Shown here: one piece after another, positions 23,436 through 31,383 of the stretch | Layout: each line of letters begins with the position of its first letter | Numbering within the stretch: position 1 is the stretch's first letter | DNA from: Oscillospiraceae bacterium | Lineage (GTDB): Bacteria > Bacillota > Clostridia > Oscillospirales > Oscillospiraceae | DNA: 64,000 bases | NCBI GenBank assembly: GCA_020025305.1 | Contig: JAHHSG010000003.1 | Span: 62,001-126,000 of the forward strand | Direction: 5' to 3' | Position numbers and translations under genes: made by a program | Notes under the pieces: model-generated | What the model was told of the DNA's origin: nothing | Databases searched by the model: none | The model's input: the letters and a program-made list of their open reading frames with translations, nothing else

Positions 23436-24241
23436 TAGTTCTCGATGTTCACCGGCTCTGCCGGCGTGGCCATCGGCTCATCTAAAAACTGCACGGCAAG
23501 CTCCCTAAATTCCTTCGCATCCCCGCTGGCGTACAGGGTAACGCCGCCCACGCCGTCGCGGAGCAAATCCTCTTTTTCCAGCACGTCCGCCAATTCCCGG
23601 GCCGCCTCGGCCCCGGCATTGATGAGCGTCACCGCCGGCCCCATCACGTCTGCGATGACATCCTCCAGCAGCGGGAAATGGGTGCAGCCCAAAATCAGGG
23701 TATCCACGCCGGTGGCCTTCATGGGTTCCAGATACTCCCGGGCCACCAGCTCCACCACCGCATCCCCCCGGCGATAGCGCCCGTTTTCCACCAGCGCTAC
23801 AAAGAGGGGGCAAGCACAGCTGACGGTTTGGATGGCGCTGTCCATGGCGCGCATGGTGCGCTCATAGACGCCGGAGCGGACGGAGGCCGCCGTGGCAATG
23901 AGCCCCACCCGCTTATTCCGCGTCTGCTCCACCGCCCGGCGGCAGGCAGCATCCACCACACCCAGCACGGGGATCTCGTTCTCCCGCTGCAGCGCAGGCA
24001 GCGCCGCCGTGGTGGCTGTGCCGCAGGCGATCAGCACCGCCTTCACATCCTTAGTACGGAGGAAGGCCATATCCTGCCGGGAATATCGGAGCAAAGTTTC
24101 CTCGGATTTTCCGCCGTAAGGGACACGGGACGTGTCTCCCAAGTATATAATGTTTTCAGAGGGGAGGAGCCTCCGCAGCTCCCGGACGGCCGTCAAGCCG
24201 CCCAGCCCGGAGTCAAACACTCCCACAGCCCTGTGATCCAT
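23432..24241 (-). CDS. murI: Glutamate racemase
   Basis: Converts L- to D-glutamate for peptidoglycan. The 269-residue protein starts MDHRAVGVFDSGLGGLTAVR and has both catalytic cysteines: C73 in IACGTATTA and C186 in LGCTHFPLL. Length is typical. It is the first gene of the murI-ywiB-argS operon, downstream of a good vegetative promoter at 24293-24321, and overlaps ywiB. Confidence 0.95.
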   Translation of the reverse strand: MDHRAVGVFDSGLGGLTAVRELRRLLPSENIIYLGDTSRVPYGGKSEETLLRYSRQDMAFLRTKDVKAVLIACGTATTAALPALQRENEIPVLGVVDAACRRAVEQTRNKRVGLIATAASVRSGVYERTMRAMDSAIQTVSCACPLFVALVENGRYRRGDAVVELVAREYLEPMKATGVDTLILGCTHFPLLEDVIADVMGPAVTLINAGAEAARELADVLEKEDLLRDGVGGVTLYASGDAKEFRELAVQFLDEPMATPAEPVNIENY

Positions 24242-24292
24242 GACAGAACCTCCCTATGGCACGCATAACACGCATAATAATGTAACTAATTT

Positions 24293-24321
24293 ATTATACT
24301 ATTGAAAAGCGTGGGAAACAA
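24293..24321 (-). promoter_or_regulatory. Promoter of murI-ywiB-argS
   Basis: TTGTTT (24321-24316), 17-base spacer, TATAAT (24298-24293) on the minus strand. Confidence 0.72.
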
Positions 24322-24375
24322 GTGCAATTTTGGAGGATTTCCCCACTTTTTTCGGTGGTATTTTCTGTCATGGTC

Positions 24376-24384
24376 TGCTATAAT
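24376..24384 (+). promoter_or_regulatory. Extended -10 promoter of the 137-aa gene
   Basis: TGCTATAAT is an extended -10 element (TG, one base, TATAAT). The -35 position (TGGTAT) is weak. It lies 60 bases before the TTG start at 24444. Confidence 0.55.
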
Positions 24385-24443
24385 GCTGTTATTCTAGGGC
24401 AGGCAGGTTTTCCTCCCCGGCAAAACCAATCGGAGGTGGCATT

Positions 24444-24857
24444 TTGGAGATCAAACTGAGTGAAAAACAGTTCCGGCGTCTGCTGGATCTGGTGTATATC
24501 GGCAACTGGGTGCTCAACTCCACTCGGGGTGACGACCGCATCCGCCAGTACGATGAAGTGGAGAGCCTGCTCTTCTCCCACTGTCTCGGTCACGGCATGG
24601 CCTCCCTCACAGAGCTATACCAGGGGGAGCTGATCCCCTCCCGCGCTTTTGCCGAGGGCGGCATCCATGAGGCGATTATGGCCTACGAAGATACGATTTT
24701 CTTTGAAATTCTGGCACAGGAGCTGGCGCTGCGGGATCTGGACGATCCCCCCGTCACAGCGGAAAACTACGACGAGATCATGGAGCGGATGAATCTCTAT
24801 CTGGGCGAATTTGAACTCCATGGAACGGACAACATTACAGTGGATATAGACAGCTGA
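24444..24857 (+). CDS. Conserved-looking hypothetical protein, 137 aa
   Basis: I do not recognise the family. The gene starts with TTG at 24444 behind a good CGGAGGTGG site (MEIKLSEKQFRRLLDLVYIG). The protein is soluble, acidic and mostly helical by composition, with a Leu-rich N-terminal helix, GNWVLNSTRGDDRIRQYDEV at about 20-39 and an acidic C-terminus (DNITVDIDS). There is no signal peptide or cysteine motif. It has its own extended -10 promoter and a strong terminator, so it is a single-gene unit between murI and a convergent FAD oxidoreductase gene. Confidence 0.75.
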   Translation: MEIKLSEKQFRRLLDLVYIGNWVLNSTRGDDRIRQYDEVESLLFSHCLGHGMASLTELYQGELIPSRAFAEGGIHEAIMAYEDTIFFEILAQELALRDLDDPPVTAENYDEIMERMNLYLGEFELHGTDNITVDIDS

Positions 24858-24876
24858 ATTTTTTCAGACAGTCAGC

Positions 24877-24914
24877 GAAAAGGCGGTGTAACTCCTGTTA
24901 CGCCGCCTTTTTCT
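24877..24914 (+). terminator. Terminator of the 137-aa gene
   Basis: AAAGGCGGTGTAAC and GTTACGCCGCCTTT around TCCT, followed by TTTC. It may also stop minus-strand transcripts of the convergent gene because A residues precede the stem. Confidence 0.82.
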
Positions 24915-24988
24915 TTGCTAAAGTCAGCATTAGCAAAGATTGTTTTATTTGCTAAGAAAGATTTCACATAAAAAATACGGTTCCGCTT

Positions 24989-26359
24989 TTACAGGATCTC
25001 TGCCAGATGGCGGGCCACATGGACACCGCTGGCGCTGGCATGGCTGAGGGAGTGGGTCACGCCGCTACCGTCACCGATCACATAGAGCCCCTTGTGGCAA
25101 GTCTCCAGATTCTCATCCAGCTCCACCTCCATATTGTAGAACTTCACTTCCACACCGTAGAGGAGCGTATCATCATTGGCCGTACCGGGGGCGATCTTAT
25201 CGAGGGCATAGATCATCTCAATGATGCCGTCCAGAATACGCTTGGGCATCACCAGACTCAGATCACCGGGGGTTGCCGCCAAAGTAGGGGTCACAAAGCT
25301 CTCGGACAGTCGCTTGTCGGTGCTGCGCTGGCCACGAATCAGATCGCCGAAGCGCTGCACGATCACGCCGCCGCCCAGCATATTGCTCAGGCGCGCAATA
25401 CTCTCCCCGTAGCCGTTGCTGTCCTTGAAGGGTTCGGAGAAGTGCTTGGCCACCAAAAGGGCAAAATTGGTGTTATCCGTATGGAGGGCAGGGTCTTCAT
25501 AGCTGTGCCCGTTCACGGTGACGATGCCGTTGGTATTCTCGTTCACCACCACGCCGTGGGGATTCATGCAGAACGTGCGGACACGATCCTGAAACTTGGC
25601 GGTGCGATAGACAATCTTGCTCTCATAGAGCTCGTCGGTGAGGTGGGCAAACACGGCATAGGGCAGCTCCACACGCACACCGATATCCACACGGTTGGAG
25701 TGGGTAGGGATCTCCAGATCCTGACATACTGTCTCCATCCACTTCGAGCCGCTGCGGCCCACGGAGATAACGCAGTATGTACCGGTATACTCCGCCTTGT
25801 CGGTGGTGACGGTATAGCCCCCATCGGTGCGCTTGACCTTCCGCACGGGGGTATCAAAGAAGAAGTCCACCTTGTCCTTCAGGCGGTTATAGAGATTCTC
25901 CAGCACCACATAGTTGATGTCGGTACCAAGATGGCGCACAGAGGCGTCCAGCAGATGGAGGTCGTTTTCCAGACACAGCTTTTTGATGTGGGTATTGCCG
26001 GTGGAGTAGAGCTTGGTTCCCCTGCCGCCGCAGTCCATGTTAATCTCGTCCACATACTCCATCAGCTCCAGCGCCTTGTTTTTGCCGATGTAGTCGCACA
26101 GCGTACCGCCGAACTGGTTGGTGATGTTGTACTTGCCGTCGGAAAAAGCGCCTGCGCCGCCAAAGCCGTTCATAATGGCACAGGTGGGGCACTTGATGCA
26201 GGACTTAATCTTCTCACCGTCGATGGGACAGCGGCGGCGTGACAGCTCGTGGCCGGCCTCAAATACAGCCACCCGAATCCCCGGCTTTTTCTCCATCAGC
26301 TCGTAGGCAGAATAGATACCACCGGGACCGGCGCCAATCAGCAATACGTCGTAATTCAT
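24989..26359 (-). CDS. NAD(P)/FAD-dependent dehydrogenase (COG2509 type)
   Basis: Flavoprotein oxidoreductase of unknown substrate. The 456-residue protein opens with a Rossmann FAD site, DVLLIGAGPGGIYSAYEL (about 4-21), and ends with a second FAD segment GLYVIGDGSGVTHSLSHA (about 425). A cluster of cysteines (CPIDGEKIKSCIKCPTCAIM, about 44-63) is characteristic of this uncharacterised dehydrogenase group. It is monocistronic with its own promoter and converges on the 137-aa gene. An electron-transfer role in anaerobic metabolism is inference. Confidence 0.85.
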   Translation of the reverse strand: MNYDVLLIGAGPGGIYSAYELMEKKPGIRVAVFEAGHELSRRRCPIDGEKIKSCIKCPTCAIMNGFGGAGAFSDGKYNITNQFGGTLCDYIGKNKALELMEYVDEINMDCGGRGTKLYSTGNTHIKKLCLENDLHLLDASVRHLGTDINYVVLENLYNRLKDKVDFFFDTPVRKVKRTDGGYTVTTDKAEYTGTYCVISVGRSGSKWMETVCQDLEIPTHSNRVDIGVRVELPYAVFAHLTDELYESKIVYRTAKFQDRVRTFCMNPHGVVVNENTNGIVTVNGHSYEDPALHTDNTNFALLVAKHFSEPFKDSNGYGESIARLSNMLGGGVIVQRFGDLIRGQRSTDKRLSESFVTPTLAATPGDLSLVMPKRILDGIIEMIYALDKIAPGTANDDTLLYGVEVKFYNMEVELDENLETCHKGLYVIGDGSGVTHSLSHASASGVHVARHLAEIL

Positions 26360-26396
26360 AGGATATTCTCCTTTTTCCCATAGTAATACATACTGT

Positions 26397-26424
26397 ATTA
26401 TACGCCAAAATTACCAAAAAGCAA
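26397..26424 (-). promoter_or_regulatory. Promoter of the FAD dehydrogenase gene
   Basis: TTGCTT (26424-26419), 16-base spacer, TATAAT (26402-26397) on the minus strand. Confidence 0.62.
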
Positions 26425-26470
26425 GTCTCTCCCTTGTCTCTTTCCCCTGAGCTTCCTGCCGCATCCGCTC

Positions 26471-26499
26471 TTGTACACCGGCCTTATATATGATATATT
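26471..26499 (+). promoter_or_regulatory. Promoter of thyA-folA
   Basis: TTGTAC (26471-26476), 17-base spacer, TATATT (26494-26499), 36 bases before the thyA ATG. Confidence 0.62.
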
Positions 26500-26535
26500 T
26501 ATGAAAAATACCATGCCAATAGGAGGAACACCGCC

Positions 26536-27366
26536 ATGAGCCGTGCCGACGAAATATTTAAAGAAAACTGCCGTGAAATTCTGACCCATGGTGTATGGGA
26601 CACCGATCAGTCCGTACGCCCCCACTGGGATGACGGGACACCGGCCCACACGGTGAAGAAATTTGGTATCGTCAATCGTTACAATTTGCAGGAGGAATTT
26701 CCCATCCTCACCATCCGCCGCACCTACTTTAAGACCTGCATCGATGAGCTCTTGTGGATCTGGCAGCAAAAGTCCAACAACATCCACGACCTGCGGGGTC
26801 ATATCTGGGACAGCTGGGCCGACGAAAACGGCTCCATCGGCAAGTCCTACGGCTATCAGCTGGCGGTCAAGCATCACTATCCCGAGGGGGATATGGATCA
26901 GGTGGACCGCGTGCTCTATGATTTGAAGCACAATCCCGCCTCCCGCCGTATTCTTACCAACATCTATAACTTTGAGGATCTCCACGAGATGGCGCTCTAT
27001 CCCTGCGCCTACTCCATGACCTTTAACGTCTCCGGCAACACCTTGAACGCTATTCTCAACCAGCGCAGTCAGGACATGCTGGCCGCCAACAACTGGAATG
27101 TGGTGCAGTACGCCGTGCTGGTACACATGATGGCGCAGGTCAGCGGTCTTGTTCCGGGTGAGCTGGTGCACGTCATCGCCGATGCGCACATCTATGACCG
27201 CCATGTACCCGTCATTGAAAAGCTGCTGGAACAGGAGAGTCGTCCGGCCCCCGTCTTTTCCATCGACAAATCAGTACAGGATTTCTACCAATTCACACGG
27301 GACAGCTTCCAGCTGGAGGGCTATGACCCCCAGCCCTTTGAGGACAAGATCCCGGTGGCGATTTAA
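26536..27366 (+). CDS. thyA: Thymidylate synthase
   Basis: Methylates dUMP to dTMP using methylene-tetrahydrofolate. The 276-residue protein carries the catalytic Cys157 in ALYPCAYSM, the phosphate-binding RSQDM segment and VHVIADAHIYDRHV near residue 215. AGGAGG precedes the ATG. It is 12 bases ahead of folA, which recycles the dihydrofolate it makes. A dCMP deaminase that could supply dUMP is encoded at 61850-62344. Confidence 0.96.
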   Translation: MSRADEIFKENCREILTHGVWDTDQSVRPHWDDGTPAHTVKKFGIVNRYNLQEEFPILTIRRTYFKTCIDELLWIWQQKSNNIHDLRGHIWDSWADENGSIGKSYGYQLAVKHHYPEGDMDQVDRVLYDLKHNPASRRILTNIYNFEDLHEMALYPCAYSMTFNVSGNTLNAILNQRSQDMLAANNWNVVQYAVLVHMMAQVSGLVPGELVHVIADAHIYDRHVPVIEKLLEQESRPAPVFSIDKSVQDFYQFTRDSFQLEGYDPQPFEDKIPVAI

Positions 27367-27378
27367 GGAGGACGCACT

Positions 27379-27855
27379 ATGCAGGCAATTGTAGCCGTTG
27401 ATCAAAACTGGGGCATCGGCTGTGAGGGGGAGCTTCTTTTCCATCTGAAAGCCGACTTGCAGCGTTTCCGCGCTCTTACCTCAGGACATACCGTCATTAT
27501 GGGGCGCAAAACCCTGCTCTCCCTTCCCGGCAGCCGTCCCCTTCCCAAGCGGCGCAACATTGTGCTCTCGCAGAACACCAACTTTGCCCCGGAGGGGGTG
27601 GAGATGGTACGCAGTGTCCAGCAAGCCGTGGAAGCCGCAGAGAAAGACGCTTTCTGCATCGGCGGCGGCAGCATCTACCGCCAGCTGCTGCCATGGTGCC
27701 AGCGGGTCTATGTGACCAAGATTTATGCCGATGCGCCGGCGGATACTTTCTTCCCCGATCTGGATGCCGACCCGCACTGGAAGGTGGCGGAAACAAGCGA
27801 AATTTGGGAGGAAGGCGGCGTACGCTTTCAATACATAGATTATGTGAGAGTTTGA
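27379..27855 (+). CDS. folA: Dihydrofolate reductase
   Basis: Reduces dihydrofolate to tetrahydrofolate with NADPH. The 158-residue protein has AVDQNWGIGCEGELLFHLKA at the N-terminus (Asp or Glu for substrate binding follows the GIG loop), VIMGRKTLLSLPGSRPLPKR, and the nucleotide loop CIGGGSIYRQLL near 98-109. AAGGAGG precedes the ATG. It is co-transcribed with thyA. The following 258 bases have no gene; a GGGGCTG/CAGCCCC hairpin at 27978-28006 lies before recG. Confidence 0.95.
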   Translation: MQAIVAVDQNWGIGCEGELLFHLKADLQRFRALTSGHTVIMGRKTLLSLPGSRPLPKRRNIVLSQNTNFAPEGVEMVRSVQQAVEAAEKDAFCIGGGSIYRQLLPWCQRVYVTKIYADAPADTFFPDLDADPHWKVAETSEIWEEGGVRFQYIDYVRV

Positions 27856-28113
27856 TTTTCGGACACGCAGGGGTATGGGACATATCCACACAAAGATCAC
27901 TCCTTCCTACGTCCCCTCCCCCCAAATGCTGACAGCACAGCTGGCAAAGACTGATCCACGGAGAGTGAACTGGGAAAGGGGCTGACTCCGGCTTGCTAGC
28001 AGCCCCGGACCTTCTGATGACGGGCATGTATGCGTGTATGGCAAACCATGGAGGTTTCTGGAAAAAGGAACACTCCCGTAACTCTCAGCAAGCGACAGAG
28101 GAGGACATTTCTC

Positions 28114-30168
28114 ATGGCCGATTTACAGACCGATATTCGCTATATCAAGGGCATTGGTGAGACACGGGCCAACTCTTTTGCCAAGCTGGGCATTACCACA
28201 CTGCAAGATCTCCTCTCCTACTTTCCCCGTGGCTATGAGGATCGCACACTGACCCGTCCTATCAAGGATCTTATGCCGGGCGAAAACGCCTGCGTAAAGG
28301 CCATGGTGGCCGCCGATCCCACGGTCCACCGTATTCGAGGCGGCAAAATGCTGGTACGCGCCCGGGCGGTGGATCGCAGCGGTTCTCTGGATCTGGTCTT
28401 TTTCAATCAGGAATACAGAAAAAACTCCCTTCATTGCGGAGAAACTTACATTTTTTACGGCAAAGTGGAGGGAAATCTTCTGCGCCGCCAAATGGTAAAT
28501 CCCCTCATCGAGCAAGAGGGACACCAGCAGATTACCGGCCGCATCATGCCCCTCTACCATCTCACCGCCGGTGTCAGCCAGCTGCTTCTCTCCCGCGCCG
28601 TACAGCAAGGTTTGACTGCGTGCAGCGATCTATTGGAGGATGTATTGCCTGACGAAGTGCGGCAGCAGCATCACCTGTGTTATATCAACTACGCTTTTGA
28701 AAATATCCATTTTCCTGCCTCCCCGGAGGCGCTGGAGACAGCGCGGCGGCGATTGGTCTTTGAAGAGTTGTTCCTGTTGACCTGCGGACTGCAGCGGCTG
28801 CGGCAGCGGCGGCAGGACGTGCATGGCCCCGTCTGTCAAGCGATAGACATGGCGCCTTTTTATGAGAGGCTGTCTTTCCCCCTAACAGGCGCGCAGCAGC
28901 GGGCCATTCATGATGCCTTGGGCGATATGTGCCATGACCGGCCCATGAATCGTCTTTGTCAGGGGGATGTTGGCAGCGGCAAAACCATGGTGGCGGCGGC
29001 CTGTGTTTGGTTCGCTGCCCAAAACGGCTATCAGAGTGCCCTCATGGCTCCCACGGAAATTTTAGCACGGCAGCACTATCAAGGTCTCTCTCCCCTGTTT
29101 GCCAAGTTCGGTCTGCAATGTGCCCTTCTTACCGGCTCTACCCGAGCCAAGGAGCGGCGGGAGATCTTAGCAGGTCTTGCCGATGGCTCCATTGCTTTTT
29201 GCATCGGCACCCATGCTCTTTTGACAGAAGATGTCCACTATGCCCGCTTGGGACTTGTGATCACCGATGAACAGCATCGCTTCGGCGTTGATCAGCGTGC
29301 GGCACTGGGGCATAAGGGGGTTCACCCCCATGTGCTGGTGCTCTCCGCCACGCCCATTCCCCGGACGCTGGCGCTCATTATCTACGGCGATCTGGATGTA
29401 TCTGTGATGGATGAGCTGCCCCCCGGCCGACAGAAGGTGTCCACCTTTGCCGTGGATGAGAGTTATCGTCTGCGGGTCAACAACTTCATTCGCAAGCAAG
29501 TGGCATCCGGCCGCCAAATATTCATCGTCTGTCCGCTGGTGGGCGACGGCGAGGAGGTTCCAGATGAGCGCAAGGCTGTGACCGCCTACGCCCGCAAACT
29601 GCAGGAGGAGATATTCCCCGATCTGCGGGTATCCCTGCTCCACGGCAAGATGAAGCCCAAGGAGAAAGATGCGGTAATGACCGCCTTTGTGAATCGAGAG
29701 AGCGATATTCTGGTCTCTACCACCGTCATTGAGGTGGGCGTAGATGTCCCCAACGCGAACACCATGGTGGTGGAAAACGCGGAGCGCTTCGGACTCAGCC
29801 AGCTGCACCAGCTGCGTGGGCGCGTGGGGCGGGGCAGTGCCAAGTCCTATTGCATTCTCTTCAGCGATCATCCCGGAGAGGAAACACGGCGGCGGCTGCA
29901 AGTCTTGGTAAAAACCAATGACGGCTTCAAGATTTCTGAGGAAGATCTTCGGCTGCGCGGCCCCGGTGATTTCTTCGGCCATCGCCAACACGGCCTGCCC
30001 GCCATGAAAGTAGCGGATCTCAGCTGTGATATGCGCCTTCTGGATGAAGCCCAGACGGCAGCCAAACAGCTGCTGGCAGAGGACCCGGAACTGCGTGCAC
30101 CGGGGCATCAGCCCTTGCGGCGCAAAATCAATGCGCTTTTCACTCAGCACGAGGAGTCCCTCAACTAA
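28114..30168 (+). CDS. recG: ATP-dependent DNA helicase RecG
   Basis: Remodels stalled forks and branched DNA. The start at 28114 (MADLQTDIRYIKGIGETRAN, 684 residues) has AGAGGAGG ten bases upstream; an open frame back to 28030 lacks a site. An N-terminal wedge/OB domain (about 50-170) is followed by a superfamily 2 helicase with GDVGSGKT (about 291), DEQHRFG (about 393) and SATPIPRTLAL, and a C-terminal RecG domain (RGPGDFFGHRQHG near 625). Length is normal. Confidence 0.96.
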   Translation: MADLQTDIRYIKGIGETRANSFAKLGITTLQDLLSYFPRGYEDRTLTRPIKDLMPGENACVKAMVAADPTVHRIRGGKMLVRARAVDRSGSLDLVFFNQEYRKNSLHCGETYIFYGKVEGNLLRRQMVNPLIEQEGHQQITGRIMPLYHLTAGVSQLLLSRAVQQGLTACSDLLEDVLPDEVRQQHHLCYINYAFENIHFPASPEALETARRRLVFEELFLLTCGLQRLRQRRQDVHGPVCQAIDMAPFYERLSFPLTGAQQRAIHDALGDMCHDRPMNRLCQGDVGSGKTMVAAACVWFAAQNGYQSALMAPTEILARQHYQGLSPLFAKFGLQCALLTGSTRAKERREILAGLADGSIAFCIGTHALLTEDVHYARLGLVITDEQHRFGVDQRAALGHKGVHPHVLVLSATPIPRTLALIIYGDLDVSVMDELPPGRQKVSTFAVDESYRLRVNNFIRKQVASGRQIFIVCPLVGDGEEVPDERKAVTAYARKLQEEIFPDLRVSLLHGKMKPKEKDAVMTAFVNRESDILVSTTVIEVGVDVPNANTMVVENAERFGLSQLHQLRGRVGRGSAKSYCILFSDHPGEETRRRLQVLVKTNDGFKISEEDLRLRGPGDFFGHRQHGLPAMKVADLSCDMRLLDEAQTAAKQLLAEDPELRAPGHQPLRRKINALFTQHEESLN

Positions 30169-30172
30169 ATAA

Positions 30173-30212
30173 AAAAGGTTCCTGTCTGCTATTGGTCAGA
30201 CAGGAACCTTTT
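30173..30212. terminator. Bidirectional terminator between recG and the L,D-transpeptidase gene
   Basis: AAAAGGTTCCTGTCTG and CAGACAGGAACCTTTT form a perfect 16-bp stem with an eight-base loop, flanked by A and T runs suited to both strands. Confidence 0.93.
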
Positions 30213-30219
30213 CTCTTGT

Positions 30220-31230
30220 TTATGCAGCCTCTTTTTCCGTTTCCCCTTCCTCTACGTCGAGAGGAACATCAGGTTCCGGTGTCCCTTCCTGAGCTACGGG
30301 CGGCACAGGCGCTGGTGCCGCTTCCTGATTCACAGGCGGCATAGGTGCTGGTGCCAGTTCCTGATTCACAGGCGGCACAGGTTCTGGTGCAATTGGTCCA
30401 ATTGGTCCGGAATCAAGCTCCGGTTCGGCCAGCCACGGATTATTTTCGTCGGGATCGGTAGGATCCCAGCCGGGATAGGTGCTATCGCCAATCTTAGGGG
30501 CAGAGGGCTTGCCCAACGGGCCGGGATCGGGGCTGTTGTAGATCTCTACGGCCTCAATTTCCCACAGATGGTCGTAGATCCACTTGGCATCTTTCACCTG
30601 CAAACGAATGCATCCGTGGGAGGCAGCCTGTCCCAGCTTGTCAAATTCGCCGGGCTGCAAACTGCCGTGGTCATACCACTCCAAATAAGGGACAGAGTGG
30701 AAGAGATAATCCCCGTCAATCTGCGTGGAGTACATCCCCTTCACGCCGTCGACCAGTCCCAGCCATTTCCAACGGTTGCCCGTCAGCTCATATTTCCCCA
30801 GCGGGGTACTGCCGTCCAGACCACTGGAGCACACCATGGCAATATATGGCACTGTATGTTCCCCGTTCTCATCCAATGTATAGACAGTTACCGTGTTCAT
30901 CTCGCAATTCACCTTCACATAGTAAGGCGCCGGTGTCGGCTCCGGTTCCGGCTCAGGTGCTGGTGCTGGTGTCGGCTCCGGTTCAGGCTCCGGCTTTTGT
31001 GTAGGGGCAGGCTCTGTCCACGGCTCCGGCTCCGGTTCCGGAGCGGGTTCCGGCTCCGGTTCTGGCTTTGGCAGAGGTTTCTCTGCAGGCTTGGCATGCT
31101 GTCCCACCGGCAACTCCGGTGTCACATCTTTCTCTTTTTCTGCGGGTGTGGACATCTTCGGTCCACAGCTGCACAACAATGCCATGGCCAAAAGCATGCC
31201 AATCAGTTTCTTGGTCTGTTTTTTTCTCAT
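30220..31230 (-). CDS. L,D-transpeptidase (YkuD) lipoprotein with Pro/Glu-rich linker
   Basis: Cell-wall enzyme that would form 3-3 or related peptidoglycan cross-links outside the membrane. The 336-residue protein has a lipoprotein-type signal (MRKKQTKKLIGMLLAMALLC with Cys22 as the likely lipidated residue), a long EP/TP-rich linker (about 50-102), and a YkuD domain (about 103-235) with the catalytic SHGCIRL motif near 205. The C-terminal 100 residues are again Pro-rich, with three copies of a 12-residue unit around PPVNQE. The linker probably spans the cell wall. It has its own divergent promoter. Confidence 0.88.
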   Translation of the reverse strand: MRKKQTKKLIGMLLAMALLCSCGPKMSTPAEKEKDVTPELPVGQHAKPAEKPLPKPEPEPEPAPEPEPEPWTEPAPTQKPEPEPEPTPAPAPEPEPEPTPAPYYVKVNCEMNTVTVYTLDENGEHTVPYIAMVCSSGLDGSTPLGKYELTGNRWKWLGLVDGVKGMYSTQIDGDYLFHSVPYLEWYDHGSLQPGEFDKLGQAASHGCIRLQVKDAKWIYDHLWEIEAVEIYNSPDPGPLGKPSAPKIGDSTYPGWDPTDPDENNPWLAEPELDSGPIGPIAPEPVPPVNQELAPAPMPPVNQEAAPAPVPPVAQEGTPEPDVPLDVEEGETEKEAA

Positions 31231-31280
31231 ACTTTTTCCCTATAACGCACGTTTTTCCTATATATCTCCATGTATTTCCC

Positions 31281-31309
31281 ATTATACATGCCTTTTCGCC
31301 CTGATGCAA
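31281..31309 (-). promoter_or_regulatory. Promoter of the L,D-transpeptidase gene
   Basis: TTGCAT (31309-31304), 17-base spacer, TATAAT (31286-31281) on the minus strand. Confidence 0.72.
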
Positions 31310-31321
31310 CAGTTCTTTCCC

Positions 31322-31350
31322 TTGCCCCGGGACACAGTGCATGTTATACT
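31322..31350 (+). promoter_or_regulatory. Promoter of uvrC
   Basis: TTGCCC (31322-31327), 17-base spacer, TATACT (31345-31350), 34 bases before the uvrC ATG. Its -35 lies 13 bases from that of the divergent L,D-transpeptidase promoter. Confidence 0.65.
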
Positions 31351-31383
31351 GTCATCATATGTTTTGTGATGAGGAGGGCCGCT

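Noticed and set aside
30915..31097. Possible separate repeat-rich protein in the Pro/Glu linker region
   Set aside because: It is an alternate frame of the low-complexity EP linker of the L,D-transpeptidase.
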